From assembly GCA_028829895.1 (NCBI GenBank), contig CM054177.1, positions 41,096,064 through 41,160,063 of the forward strand: a stretch of DNA of 64,000 bases, written 5' to 3'. Positions 1 through 11,609 of this stretch are shown here, in pieces (the stretch's first letter is position 1; every line of letters starts with the position of its first letter). The notes under the pieces were generated by a model. It was given only the letters and a program-made list of their open reading frames with translations, did no database searches and was not told where the DNA came from. The position numbers and the translations under genes are program-made. The DNA comes from Sinotaia quadrata (Eukaryota > Mollusca > Gastropoda > Architaenioglossa > Viviparidae).

Positions 1-935
1 CGGTGAGTTTGTCTTCAACACTATTATAAAATATGTCTTTGCGATTTTAAATAAAATACTATTAAATATTTGCTTATAAACGAAATGCCACTTGGTCCTC
101 ATAAATTGGTAGTCAAAATGTTTTACATGTCGATACCGATGAATTGGTATGATGGCTATTTATATACTAATATTGAAGTGTTTGTGGGAATATTAATTTA
201 ATATTATTTTTTGTGAAGGTCTCAATATTATTGAAATATTTATGTTGTATGATGTTCAAACTTGTACCTGTTATTTCTGTTATTAAATAAAATATAATGC
301 ATAACTGTATCAGTGCTTTCGAATGAATGTTACTTAATCATACAACAGAGTTCTGCTTTTGCGAGACAGTTCCTCAACTCATTTGTGTTCGTGTTTCCAG
401 AATTTAATTTATGTGTTCTTATTCGTGTTTTACTATGGCCAAGATTGTTTGGACCAAACCAGATCTTCATTAACAAACCCCTTCAACCCTCGTGAGCTAG
501 GCACTCACCTACCCATCATCTACCCTTACAATGAAAGGCACTCCGTATTCCAAACATCTGTACATTCTCTAACCTCTGACGCTAAGGGAGCTAACCTTAA
601 ACTGTGCGGAGATTTACTATTTTAGGACTGAATTTAAACAGATAATTCCTGTCGTCCGACAAAACAGCAAACGTTGAAATTGGACACTGAACAGTTTTAG
701 TAGTTGGAATTCATTGGAGAACCCTACCGTATTAATAATATAATATTTCATATAAAACACAATACAGTATCCTTTTTCTTTCCTTTCTAACCCACACATA
801 ATGACAGAATAATGTTCGTGGTTTAAGTAAAAGTAATTAATATGATAATTTTATTTTTATTTTTACAAATATACTTCTTATTAAATGCTCTTAAAACTAG
901 ACTGCGCAATACAGAGAATTGAAGCAATAATAATT
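1..935. other. Unique AT-rich non-coding sequence, splice-donor-like window edge
   Basis: The window opens with CG|GTGAGT, matching the core of a metazoan 5' splice donor at base 3. If real, the plus-strand exon lies outside the window. The rest is AT-rich unique sequence with only short accidental ORFs. On the minus strand a TAG|GTGAGT donor-like site sits near 502-510, but the frame behind it closes at that TAG. No gene is supported. Confidence 0.4.
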
Positions 936-1275
936 CTTCAAGCTTTTTATTAATCAATATACCCCAACACACGGTTAATAGATGGGGCCTGCAGTTCAAA
1001 CTTTCTATTAATTAATATACCCCCAAACACACTGTTTATATAGATTAGGCCTGCAGTTTAAGCATTTTGTTAATCAATATACCCCAAACACAAGGTTAAT
1101 ATAGATCAGGCCTGCTGTTCAAGATAGACCCCCAAACACAAGGTTAATATAGGTCAGGCCTGCTGTTCAAGATAGACCCCCAAACACAAGGTTAATATAG
1201 GTCAGGCCTGCTGTTCAAGATAGAAACCCAAACACCATAGTTAATAAAGATGAGGCCTGCCATTCACAAGTATGG
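936..1275. repeat. Minisatellite, 61-bp then 48-bp units
   Basis: About six copies share the core AGGCCTGC-TGTTCAAG...CCCAAACACAAGGTTAAT. Core positions near 987, 1049, 1110, 1158, 1206 and 1255 give spacings of about 61, 61, 48, 48 and 49. The array therefore switches unit length midway by losing about 13 bp (the TTTTGTTAATCAATATA segment). Outer copies are the most diverged and inner ones nearly identical. Confidence 0.9.
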
Positions 1276-1829
1276 TGTCTGAACTTTTCTTCTGAGGATT
1301 TGCAGCATGGCTGCCTGGTAGATCTTTTTTTCACAACTCTGGCGCGCGCCTTATGGTGTTTGTCTTGGCGTTGACGGACATGGCAATGGGAGATACTTTC
1401 AGGTAAACCATCCCAGCCAACTTCGGCTTCCCTGGCGCCTGTGACTACGGTGATTTGAAAGGGAAGCATGGACTGACAGATACCAAAATGGTTTGGTTTG
1501 AGCTATTATAAATAGCAGAGAAATGCATTAGATGATTATCTTCTCTTGACGACATGTTTTAATCTTACCTTTGAATGTTCTTCCTAGCGTGTGGATGACA
1601 TGATTATACACGGCTTTTATTTTAACTGTTATTGTCATTAATCGATTAATGTGATTAAAGAAGTGTTTGTTACTAAGTCAAAAATAAGATGTATTGGATT
1701 TGATTGTATGATTAACGGTTTCACACGTACAGCATTTATTAAGGACGTATTACTTGATCAAAATTATCAGTTGCTTACAATACTTCCCTTCCTTTTAAGC
1801 ACAGGCTACAAGCAACAGGAATACCTACT
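1276..1829. other. Unique sequence with a GC-richer block
   Basis: Positions 1276-1470 are GC-richer than the surroundings and hold an 84-codon minus-strand ORF (1215-1469), part of which overlaps the preceding array. It contains a basic run, KARARVVKKRSTR, and is not a family I recognise. A weak plus-strand donor-like TTTCAG|GTAAAC lies near 1400. I do not call a gene. Confidence 0.3.
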
Positions 1830-1922
1830 AAAGAAAATACAGTGGGAATAACTGCGACAGGAAATACAAGGGGAATAACTGCGACAGAAAATACAAGGGG
1901 AATAATTACGAAAGAAAATCCT
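1830..1922. repeat. 27-bp tandem repeat, about 3 copies
   Basis: GGGAATAACTGCGACAG starts at about 1844 and 1871, with a decayed copy at 1898, giving a period of 27. The 113-codon minus-strand ORF over this stretch (1775-2116) owes its IPLVFSVAV repeats to this array and is not evidence of a protein. Confidence 0.85.
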
Positions 1923-2970
1923 TCAAGCAGAAATCTACATGAAAATACGCTAGTCCAGAATTTCTTCCTATTATCATGACAAATGCTGCTCTCCCCTTGC
2001 ACAGCACCTACTTTGCATGTTTCCTGGATTGAATCCCCACACCCTGACGGGCTGTTGTTCGTCACGCTGGTGAGGCTATGACGTGAGAAGATAATGCTAC
2101 ACACTGACAAACTCACAACACTTCTCTGACATCACTAACACGGCCAGTGACAGTTACAGTGTGATGTTAAGACAGACAGTCACAAGATTCTACCATTGAA
2201 ACAAAACACAACATTAAAATAAGAAAAGGAATTTAATGAAATTTTATAAATGAAAAGTCAGTTACAAAATACAGGCAGCATCCAGAAGAACAAAAAGGTA
2301 AATTCAAATAATATTTTCAAGCAAAATTCAGAGAAGAAATATCATTAAAAGCAAAAGACATATCTATCATTGATCTTTAACTAAAAAATCGCTCCTTTAC
2401 ACAAATAAGATTAAGGATAAAAACGAAGGATAGATGGAGGGATGGATAAATCATAGCAATGGTGGATGAAATATGTAGTGTGACAAAATATGCCAATTTA
2501 CAAGGAGAAAGTCAGGAGGGAAATACTGTCAAATTAATAATATCCCTTGAAAGACAAAAAAGAATTACATTTGAGGAACTGATCTCCTATCAAAATGGGA
2601 ATTCGAACATAACCGATTCTGTTCCCGCTTTTTCAAGACTTGGTTTGTAATCTATGGGACTCCGAACTGCCTGGTTAATGGATCGGAAGACACAGGCCTT
2701 TTCGAGACAAGAACAGCAGTCGGGTGGCCATTCCATTGAAATGGTAAAACTGGTCCCTATAGCAGACCAAATGGTGCTGACACTCTTTGATTTGCAAATT
2801 TGCAATCAGGATAGCATCACTTTCCTAGCATCTGCTGTACATGGACAAAGATTTTTTGTGGAGTTGTCGTCACCAGACCGATTTCGAAAAAACGCTTTTG
2901 GACGGATTTAATGCATTAATATAGTATCAAACTTTACAAAGGCTGTAGAAGTAGCAGACTCACAAGTGCG

Positions 2971-2973
<3 letters not shown>
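1923..2973. other. Unique non-coding sequence
   Basis: Mixed-composition unique sequence with several overlapping 60-85 codon ORFs on both strands (2459-2911). None has recognisable motifs or a dominant frame. No promoter, splice pair or repeat is clear. Confidence 0.4.
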
Positions 2974-3005
<32 letters not shown>

Positions 3006-3012
3006 GCACACG
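2974..3012. repeat. (AC)n microsatellite
   Basis: Fourteen uninterrupted AC units followed by interrupted GCACGCACACGC. The alternating purine-pyrimidine run generates the Cys/Val-rich minus-strand ORFs here. Confidence 0.97.
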
Positions 3013-3597
3013 CATATAAATATTATATATATCGAAAACACATCCGCACTGGCACACAGACCACAAGCAAACCATGTATGCACATAAAAGTGTAATTGAA
3101 TTCTGAGAAAACGTTTCGTATTTTGATTTTTGCGTGAACATAAATCAATGCCTTTAGTGAATTGATGCATGGTGACCAACTGTTTATATAAATGGACGTA
3201 AACCCGTGGTTTGTATCAATTTTATAAAAGGAAATTTCGCCGATAAAAAAATACCCATAACACGTATTAGGCCTATTCGGCATCTGTATTCAGTTCCGAA
3301 GCACTATTATTTACGGCATCCATAGGTATAGCTAACAAGAAGAAACCATCAAAATCTTTCCTTGCATTTCGTTTATACTTTTTCTTTTTCTTTGTTTTTC
3401 TTTTTGCTAACAGTACTGCACCGAAGGTGGAATATTTCCTAAGGATTGTTTACTTATGGACATTCAAAGAAATGACTCACTCAAATTACATAATAAATGT
3501 GTGTGTGCGAAATAGACACATACAAACACATACGTATATACCAGTCAAATTAAGAACACCTCACTCCTTCTAAGACATTGTGTTATCCTGACACAGT
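3013..3597. other. Unique AT-rich sequence
   Basis: Unique sequence with a short T-rich stretch near 3380-3410. No coding frame of interest. Confidence 0.4.
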
Positions 3598-3719
<122 letters not shown>

Positions 3720-4948
3720 ACACATTAACCGTCCATAAACACAAGCACACTTCACGCTAGTAAACATTTCACTCTAGCCGAGCAAAGGCAGGTGTAAGAC
3801 TGGAGGATAGGGGTAGGTTAGGGATTAATTAGAGTGATCCGAATGAAGGCACGCATGACTGAAATCAGGCAGAAGAATAATTGAGAGCGTGCTTGTTCCT
3901 ATATGGTATTATGCTGTTTTCCAAGCTCCTGAGGAATTATGACATGAAATTACTTTTAGAAATAAGCGTGAATGTTTGTTTCGTAACACAAATAGAATTT
4001 ACTTCATGGTGCCCTGTCGCATGTTGAAATCTATTACACCTTTCTAAATGAAAAGATGAGTGTTAATATCACGCTGGTGCTCTATAAATAACAAAGAACA
4101 GCATCTACTCCAAATATGCTTTCATTGTGTCTACCCATTCTCGACTTCCCTGGAAATCCACCCACGCAGGAGTCAAAAATCGAAGAACTTGCAGACGATC
4201 TTAAAATTATCGATTGACGCTTAACGATTGGCTTCCAAACTTGTGCATGGACGCGAAGTCGGGTAGTGATGAATCCGACTTCTTAATTCTCCCTCCCATG
4301 AACACACGGAAATCAAGGGAGGGATGTTTTTTTCCTGACATGAGCCAGTAGATATTAAACCTCTTCAACTGCATTAACGGAGCTATATGATTCGCAGCGC
4401 AGCGCAGCGCGAGTGGTCAAGGTTGTGACAGACGTCAAGGAAGGATGGTTTCTAAATTTGTTCCAGATAATTTCTAACAACTCTTGTTTAACCCTGCTAA
4501 GTCATATCTCCATTAAATCTAATATAAAACAAAACTTTAAAAATATTTCTCGAAATATAATTACTCTTTTAAAAACGTATTTCAGAAGTGAAATATCTTA
4601 AGTAATTATGTTAATTGTACTATTCTTGATTGGTTGTACAATTCGTTTGTTAGTACATCTGTACTTCTTACAAAAGGTTTTTGTGCATTGCATTCCGCAT
4701 TATAGTGATCGTACAATTCATTGTCCAACGCGAAGTTGGTGTCATTGACTTCTGTCTATTTTCTGTTGATTTCAGAAAATGGACCTTTGCCTTTCTTGCT
4801 GCTTTAACAGGAAAAGTCATTTAGTGTTGCTTCCAGCCCGGATTTCTGTGCATGGAATTGACTTGCGAAAGTACATATAGATTCTCCCAACCTTCGTCTT
4901 TCGAGTTTCTTGTGTCTGACCAAACGTCTCCTCATTAACCAGTATTTG
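3720..4948. other. Unique sequence with a short GCAGC repeat
   Basis: Mostly unique AT-rich DNA. At 4393-4411 the sequence CGCAGCGCAGCGCAGCGCG is a short GC-only 5-bp repeat, out of keeping with the AT-rich flanks. Ordinary short ORFs only. Confidence 0.4.
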
Positions 4949-4987
4949 TGCTCTCTCTCCTCCTTCCCTTTCTCTCTCCCCCTCCCT

Positions 4988-5049
<62 letters not shown>
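4949..5049. repeat. Polypyrimidine tract with (CT)n
   Basis: Pure C/T sequence leads into about 27 CT units (4995-5048) and ends in CTCTCAGG, which resembles a splice acceptor. The Ser/Leu-rich and Arg/Glu-rich ORFs on the two strands are artefacts of the tract. Confidence 0.97.
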
Positions 5050-5050
<1 letters not shown>

Positions 5051-5473
5051 GCAGAACAGTAACAGTTCTTCTCGAAATTCTCTTTATATTCAACGTGTTT
5101 ACTTGGAAATGTCCTTCTGAACTTGAAGGGCACGTTACGTTCTTTAATAAATGGCAGCGACAATGTTGACAAGTTGAAATTGCCTTTATTAAGAAGCTTT
5201 TAGACTTCCGCATCCAGTCTGTGGAGGGGACGTGCCTTGGCATCACAAATTATTTTACTGAGAATCGTCTAATCTTTGAGTCCAGAGTGGTCAGCTTCAT
5301 TTACAACAGTAGCGGGCAATTGTCCAGGTTTCGGTTTGGCAATGGTTCTTGTAAAATATAAGAACAACTGCCAAAGGCATTGACTGGGAGAGCAGAGTTC
5401 TGGATGGATGTATTCAAACATCTTTGGTTCGTTGTCTGTACTTGAGGACACGGATCAATCTCGAGAACGAAGT
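5050..5473. other. Unique sequence after the CT tract
   Basis: AGGCAGAACAGTAACAG follows the CT tract directly. Had the tract served as an acceptor, the frames downstream close within tens of codons. Two minus-strand ORFs of 60 and 68 codons (5269-5507) have no recognisable features. Confidence 0.3.
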
Positions 5474-5695
5474 GATGTGTTTGTTGACTGACCTGGCAAT
5501 AGTTCATGATTTAGTGCCTATAGTCAACTAGCGAGATGAAATAAATGTGTTTGTTGACTGACCTGGCAATAGTTCATGATTTAGTGCCTATAGTCAACTA
5601 GCGAGATGAAATAAATGTGTTTGTTGACTGACCTGGCAATAGTTCATGATTTAGTGCCTATAGTCAACTAGCGAGATGAAATAAATGTGTTTGTC
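5474..5695. repeat. 70-bp tandem triplication
   Basis: TGTGTTTGTTGACTGACCTG recurs at exactly 70-bp spacing (about 5475, 5545, 5615) with a partial fourth start at 5685. The three full copies look identical base for base over the unit, so the expansion is recent or homogenised. Confidence 0.97.
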
Positions 5696-6623
5696 TCTCG
5701 TTAAAGTCACGTGCAGGCATTTGTTGTCTAGACTGGAGCAATACTTGAAAAGCAATTCAGTCAATGTTTGAAATAAACAAATCATCAAAATAAATAAACA
5801 AGCAGGCGCAGGAACAAGGAGATGTTATATTAATTAGAAAATGAATAAACAAATGCTTAAACACAAAATTAAATTAATGAAGGGTGGGTGGAAGCACACA
5901 AGCAAATCAAACAAATAAAAAATTATGAAAAGAAAGAAAGCAAAACAAAAGCAAAAATGTAACAAATTAAAACTAAAGAAAGAACAAAACTGAATATTAA
6001 ATAAATATTAATTGAATCTTTATAAACGTTTAACAAACATTAATACAATTCTTAATAAACAGTGACGCATTTGATACATTAATATATTTAACACGCGATG
6101 AATAAATATTTGAAATATTATATTGTTTTACGAAATTGTCACAAGGGAAAAAAACTGCATAATTTCATCACGTAGAATTGTCCTAATGTGCCTATTTTAT
6201 AAATGAGTTCGAAATTGCACTGACAGTAATTGAACTGTGAATAGTTTTAATTTGGGGCATTAATTTTTGTAGCACTCTGCCCAAAAGATCAGTTTTGAGT
6301 TATGTGTTCTAGCCAATAATTAATTTAAGACTTTCAACTCTAAGGACAATAACGATCGCGCAAAAGAATTCCATGATTGTAAATAAACTGCATCCCTGCA
6401 TTTCAGGAGACTAGATTTGGTTGTCATAGCAATTTCACATTATTCCATGACGTTGTATCGAGATTTTAATTCAACACAAACAGCTTTTACCTCTCCCGGG
6501 TTAAATGAATAAATCACAGCCCACTAATTCAGTGAGATACTGATAAATAAAAAGTCACTCTCCATGGTCTTTTATGTTTCCTTTCTAAACAGACACGTTA
6601 TCACCTGAGCTAACTTCCTGATC
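5696..6623. other. AT-rich unique sequence
   Basis: Strongly A-rich between 5760 and 6120, with AAACAAA/AAATAAA runs. No coding or RNA signal. Confidence 0.4.
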
Positions 6624-6680
6624 ATGTTGTTGTTGTTGTTGTTATGTGTGTGTGTGTGCGTGTGTGCGTGTGTGTGTGGT
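6624..6680. repeat. (GTT)n-(GT)n compound microsatellite
   Basis: Six GTT units (6625-6643) run into interrupted GT/GC units ending at about 6679. Confidence 0.95.
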
Positions 6681-7029
6681 AAAACACGTTGTATGGCACT
6701 GTTTTTAATTAGCCGAATCCTCACGCTGTGCTTATGAGACTACGAACGTTAGTTTCGCTACTGAGTCATTAGGGGCAGACAATTATCGCAAGCACACTGA
6801 CTGACAAAGTACTTGGCTATCTTGTGTCATTTGGTACTGGCACAAATCTCTGCATCATGGCGCTCAAAGGACTCTGAAATGTTAAGATCAGGGTTTAAGT
6901 TGGGCAGTGTTTGCTTCTTGGCTTCTTCACTTTTTTTGTGATAATTTTTGTGTGTTGGCGTCCGTTTGTTTGTTTTTGAGTGATTATGTGTGTGTGAAGG
7001 CTAGGTCCTCTATATGTGTTAGTATGCAT

Positions 7030-7034
<5 letters not shown>

Positions 7035-7110
<76 letters not shown>
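7035..7110. repeat. (GT)n microsatellite
   Basis: About 37 uninterrupted GT units. Together with the tract at 7168-7229 it creates Cys/Val and His/Thr ORFs on the two strands that should be ignored. Confidence 0.98.
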
Positions 7111-7111
<1 letters not shown>

Positions 7112-7167
7112 CTGTGTGGAGATAAGTTGTTGTAATAGCGTATGGTATTTGTCGAGGTTCTGTGTTT

Positions 7168-7182
7168 TGTGTGTGTGTGTTT

Positions 7183-7229
<47 letters not shown>
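7168..7229. repeat. (GT)n microsatellite, second tract
   Basis: GTGTGTGTGTTTTGTGC leads into about 20 GT units. It lies 58 bp after the first GT tract, so the pair is probably one slipped locus split by unique sequence. Confidence 0.97.
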
Positions 7230-7230
<1 letters not shown>

Positions 7231-7637
7231 GGTATGCGTGTGTATATGTGTCCTATTGTTTCTCCCTCATATCGTAAATACAAGAAAAACCTAGTCACTC
7301 ATCTCTCTAACCATTCAGTCATAAATCATACACTATGGGAATAAAGGAACAATTTGTAAATTAATGGGTGGTGAAAGTAAGAAACAGAAAAAAGTTATAA
7401 AAAAAAGTAACAAAATATAAAATTACATACTAGTGGAAATTATCGCTAGGAAAATGTGACAAATAAAAGGTTTTATCTTTATCAATTGCTTAAAATGCCA
7501 AAATAGAGTCCTGGAGCTATTTGGCTGCTCCACAGATTAATAGCAAATATATTTAGGTTTAAATATTAAATTTAGCTTCTTTGTTCTACATAATTCTATT
7601 AAACTAATAACTTACGTGCACTGAAGTTTCTAATTAA
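7230..7637. other. Unique AT-rich sequence
   Basis: No repeat or coding signal. A CTAAT-like branch-point motif at 7629-7634 precedes a weak acceptor-like TTACAAG at 7646-7652, just before the 33-bp array. Confidence 0.35.
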
Positions 7638-8221
7638 TCTGACATTACAAGTACATGTGGAAGAAAGACGAAGTGGTCTCCTGAAGCAAGTGGTGGAAAG
7701 AGGAAACAGTCTACTGAAGCAAGTGGTGGAAAGAGGAAGCAGTCTCCTGAAGCAAGTGGTGGAAAGAGGAAACAGTCTACTGAAGCAAGTGGTGGAAAGA
7801 GGAAACAGTCTCCTGAAGCAAGTGGTGGAAAGAGGAAACAGTCTCCTGAAGCAAGTGGTGGAAAGAGGAAGCAGTCTCCTGAAGCAAGTGGTGGAAAGAG
7901 GAAACAGTCTACTGAAGCAAGTGGTGGAAAGAGGAAGCAGTCTCCTGAAGCAAGTTCAGGAAAGTGGCAGTCTCCTGGAACAAATGGAAAGAAGAAGCAG
8001 TCTCCTGAAACAAGTGGTGGAAAGAGGAAGCAGTCTCCTGAAAAACTGATGGAAAGAAGAAGCAGTCTCATGAAGCAAGTGGTGGAAAGAGGAAGCAGTC
8101 TCCTGAAACAACTGATGGAAAGAGGAAACAGTCTCCTGAAACAAGTGTGCTTGGCGCCCTTTATAAACTAAATTCCAATTCTTTTCAGCCGTCGCAAGAA
8201 ATATCCCGAAAATACACATAG
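7638..8221 (+). pseudogene. 33-bp in-phase repeat, possible frameshifted Lys-rich repeat protein
   Basis: Fourteen or so units of about 33 bp (7677-8145) translate in one plus frame as KQSPEASGGKR repeated, with variants such as PETTDGK and two 30-bp units. That frame is open from 7638. It is broken at 8043-8045, where one unit lacks a base compared with its sibling at 8103-8115. After that loss the original phase continues through more repeats and a non-repeated tail to a TAG at 8219-8221, about 25 residues after the last repeat. No start codon is visible in this frame, so an upstream exon would be needed. Two other frames are also open through the repeats: plus 7657-8049 (LLKQVVERGNS units) and minus 7634-8071 (GDCFLFPPLAS units). 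Coding is therefore unproven. The tail contains a good acceptor-like TTCTTTTCAG at 8179-8188. Confidence 0.3.
7671..8145. repeat. 33-bp minisatellite
   Basis: The unit is CTGAAGCAAGTGGTGGAAAG plus AGGAAACAGTCTC. Copies differ mainly at AAA/AAG, CCT/ACT and GCA/ACA sites. Length variants are -3 bp except for one -1 event. Confidence 0.97.
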
Positions 8222-9060
8222 TTATGCTAAAGGTAGTTTAATGCAATATAATTTTGATACTTTGATGAAAAAGTAAAATTCAGGCATATATGGAATGGAG
8301 GAAGCTTTTGTCAGGTCATCCATCAGTGGTGCCCCAACGGTCGGCAAGACTAAGTGATAGTTAGATATATGGGTTAAGTTTAAACGGCTCTGTTTACTAA
8401 CAATTAATTCATACACATTTCAAATAACTTAAAATAATACATTCAGTGAACATATTTCACAGCTAAGTGCTAAGTTCTTTCTAGCTTTACAGAAACCTAA
8501 TATTTCACTAAAGGAATATCAAAGCGGAAGAGAGCGTTATCAAATATTTATTACTCAAATGTATGTAAATATTATATAAATATAGAACAACATGAGAAAA
8601 ATCACTACCATGAACTAAATATATGTTCTTCACGATCTTCAAACCTCAGTCTCTATTATGTATTTCAAAAATGTACAGAGACCGGTATGATAATATTCAG
8701 CTATGTGATGTACACATATTTAATAAAATAGCATTATTAATAAAAACTGTTGTTTTATTGTCAAATCAACAGCAAATGTAAAGGAATATATAACAAGCAT
8801 GTTAGTTATATTTTCTTAATAAGCGTAAATGACAAAAATCAATTTTAATTACAATGTACGAATTTTACATTGAAATATATGGTACTCTCTAATGCCTGAG
8901 AACAAAACGGGGAATGAAGTCTACATGCACAGAAAAATAAATTTAATAAATATCACGGTCAAGTACATAGGCGGAAATGTGTGACAGTGATACAGTTTGT
9001 TCCCTTTATAGAAGAGTGTAGTATATTCCTTAAAGAAGAAAACAAAATTAAATGAAACAA
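8222..9060. other. AT-rich unique sequence
   Basis: Unique AT-rich DNA with AATAAA-type hexamers (for example near 8723) but nothing upstream to make them meaningful. No gene seen. Confidence 0.4.
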
Positions 9061-9188
9061 ATGTATTTCTTTCCTAATCATTGTCCTCAACCTTCTGTGA
9101 GTCATCTGGAATAAAATAATGAAACAATGTATTTCTTTCCTTATTGTCCTCAACCTTCTGTGAGTCATCTGGGATAAAATAATGAAAC
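9061..9188. repeat. 66/62-bp tandem duplication
   Basis: ATGTATTTCTTTCCT...CTCAACCTTCTGTGAG...ATAATGAAAC occurs twice, starting at 9061 and 9127. The second copy lacks four bases (AATC) and has one A-to-G change. Confidence 0.95.
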
Positions 9189-9500
9189 GGATAGCACGTG
9201 TAGAGCAATTTTGGAGACAGCTGTGGTCAGCCTAACGTCAAGAGCCGAAGTGAATGTATATAGCTTTACATTCGTCTGCCAACGGTAATGAGGCAGAGTG
9301 TCTATATGTATGTGGCGTGCGCGATCGCTTTCGCTGTGTACAATGGATGCAAATCAAAGAAGTGGTGCGCATCGGCTACGGTCTGCATCTTGCCGACCCT
9401 GAAGAGTTATTGAGGAGAAGCCGGCAACATCTACAAATTAAAAGAATTTGTGGACAATCTTTCAACATAACTGACCACTTTATACTACTATAAACACTGA
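9189..9500. other. CpG-bearing unique block with a 79-codon plus ORF
   Basis: Richer in G+C and CpG than its flanks. An ATG at 9254 opens 79 codons ending at 9493. The latter half contains GYGLHLADPEELLRRS, which looks protein-like but matches no family I know. The ATG lies inside a TATATAG run, with no splice pair or promoter that makes a gene model. It could be an exon fragment or chance. Confidence 0.2.
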
Positions 9501-9967
9501 TTTATCAATGTTAGGACTAGCAATGCGTACATGTCATCTGCAAGTTCTTGTTACCTAGATGTCCTGCAGTATTAGCGACTCCTCGTGGTAGTCTTGCCAA
9601 TGGACAGATAATTATAATAAACTCCTTGCTGACTGTAATGCCTTTGGCGTCCACCCACTGAGTTAGTTCATCCATCCATATATCCGCCATTCAGTTCAAC
9701 TATGAAAACATCGATTTTTCAAATATTTCGTTCAACGATGTATAAGTCAGTCCATTAATCGATTCGACCATCCTTTTATTCTTGCATCCTATCATCCAAA
9801 GAATAATCTAGTCATTACAAATTCACAACACGTATTTTTCGAATGTATCATAATTATAATTCGAAGCAGTTTTAATGTTAAATAATAATAATTATACAAG
9901 AATTTTACTTTCCTAATTATGCTTTCATTATGACTAAAGATAATCTATGAACATGATGTTGATATAA

Positions 9968-9970
<3 letters not shown>
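9501..9970. other. AT-rich unique sequence
   Basis: Nothing beyond unique AT-rich sequence. Confidence 0.4.
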
Positions 9971-10025
<55 letters not shown>

Positions 10026-10053
10026 CGCGCGTGCGTGTCTTTGTGTGTGTGTG
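9971..10053. repeat. (GT)n microsatellite
   Basis: About 25 GT units, then GCGTGCGCGCGTGCGTG and more GT. The CG-containing part is prone to Z-DNA. Confidence 0.97.
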
Positions 10054-10898
10054 TCGATGGAAGGTAGGGGGACGAAGGTGGGCCGAGAATTAATGCTTTA
10101 CAGACAGCTGAATTCATTAATGCTTTACTACAGAAAGCGGAAGTCAGATACACAATTTAAATTATCACCCGAAAAGCAAAGAAAGCCTTCTCTTCTGGGG
10201 ATGGGGGATGGAGGGCACTGTTCAACGTCGCATGTTTATGGCATGTCATTCTGCATGGAAGCACGGCGCCAATGTTTAACACTAGAAGTCTCTGTAGTGA
10301 GAACACTGGGAGAAGACTTTGTCCGGGAAAGAAACTGCACGACAAATCTAGAAAGACTTGCTAAATAGCTGTACGTCCGAACTGTCTTCGAGGGGAACAA
10401 GGAGGGAAAAAAAAGAAAGAATAAAGAACTGAAAAGACTGTAAATCTTTAGAATTAAACCTTCTAATACATACGTATTTAAGAAATTTAAGTAAAAATAT
10501 TCGAGCGGTCTTTCAGACTTTACTACCTTGCAGAATTATTTTTTTCGTTCTGGAATTCTAATAAACCCGTATCCCACGCGACTGCTGAATACATAATGAT
10601 AGTCCTACGAATTTGTCGCAAGGGTCACCATGACCCAATAGTGTTAAGCAATTGCTCTTCTATAGACGCTCTCTTGGACTTAATAGCAGGAGAAATTTTT
10701 GCTTGGATTTCGATGATTAGTCCTGCATGCATCCCCATCTATCCTGCCAGATAGAACCAACATTAGAGGAACGAAAGTGGAATTAACTCCCCTTTTCTTA
10801 TTTATTTTTTTTAATGAATACAAGTGAATAAGAGAAAGAACGAGACATTAGTCGCTTGACAGTCTAATAGTCTCACACTGGGAAGCTGTCCGTACGAC
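10054..10898. other. Unique sequence
   Basis: Unique sequence. The 131-codon plus ORF ending at 10368 starts inside the GT tract. Its non-repeat part (from about 10050) has no motif I recognise and a partly overlapping ORF on the other strand, so it is not called. Confidence 0.35.
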
Positions 10899-11215
10899 AT
10901 GTTGGTTTGTCATTCCATTGCCCGTTCGCGATATGGCGTCTTTGTTTTCGTCGACGACATTCCAGTATTGTGGCCGAACGCTCAACGCGCAAGGCAATCA
11001 ATAATTAAAGTAACCTCGCTTGTCTCCCACGAGCAGTGCCACGCTTGGCAACGAAGTTTTGATGACTGTATATATAAAGGGGAGGCGACTCAAACGAGGA
11101 GCCTTGTGCGCTCGGTGAAAGAGAATTTGGAAGTAATTCGCGACGCTCACCTCTTCAACTGCTTATCAGCAGCCGTTGATAAATTGATCGGACTTTGTTA
11201 CGTCTGTTGAACAGC
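10899..11215 (+). other. CpG-rich block with 103-codon ORF and TATA-like site
   Basis: Unusually CpG-rich for the region. The plus frame is open for 103 codons. A TATA-like TATATATAAAGG lies at 11069-11080, inside the ORF, so the block could be a core promoter rather than coding sequence. GATGACTG just upstream of the TATA-like site resembles an AP-1/CRE half site. A start near 11100 would be expected if it were a promoter. Neither reading is proven. Confidence 0.25.
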
Positions 11216-11536
11216 GTTGTGAAGAAAGTAACTAAATCCCATCAAAGAGTACGCTTCAATAGTTTAATCAATGTCGCGTTTATTTTAAACACTGCGAAGA
11301 AGGAAAGAGCGTGCTAAGATAATAATTGTGGCTGTTCAATAATTACTTCCTTCAAAATAGGTAGATATAATCACTCTTATTAATGAAAGGAAAGATGGTA
11401 CACATATTTCTTCTTTCTTTTTTAAAAATTGAGATGTTCAAATATTTCAGCTGAATAACTTTGAAATGTTTATATTGATTTCGGATGGAGCTATTTCTCT
11501 TTTCTTCCCATCCCGAACCACCTCTCCACCTCTCTG

Positions 11537-11538
<2 letters not shown>
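11216..11538. other. AT-rich unique sequence
   Basis: Nothing beyond unique sequence and T-rich runs near 11410. Confidence 0.4.

Positions 11539-11607
<69 letters not shown>
11539..11607. repeat. (AC)n microsatellite
   Basis: About 34 uninterrupted AC units. Confidence 0.98.

Positions 11608-11609
<2 letters not shown>

Noticed and set aside
450..625. Minus-strand exon ending at a TAG|GTGAGT donor near 505
   Set aside because: The only long frame ends in that TAG, and no acceptor of quality lies upstream on the minus strand.
6984..7298. His/Thr-rich and Cys/Val-rich ORFs around GT tracts
   Set aside because: Pure dinucleotide translation; the same holds at 2934-3179, 9968-10153, 11352-11669, 34332-34683 and 53648-54229.
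7638..8145. CRISPR array (regular direct repeats)
   Set aside because: Units abut without unique spacers, there are no cas-like genes, and the DNA is animal-like. The same applies to all other arrays in the window.
10899..11210. Plus ORF containing VFVFVDDI, reminiscent of the catalytic YVDD box of reverse transcriptases
   Set aside because: No other reverse-transcriptase block flanks it within the 103 codons, and the stretch reads equally well as CpG-rich promoter-like DNA. A four-residue match is not enough.
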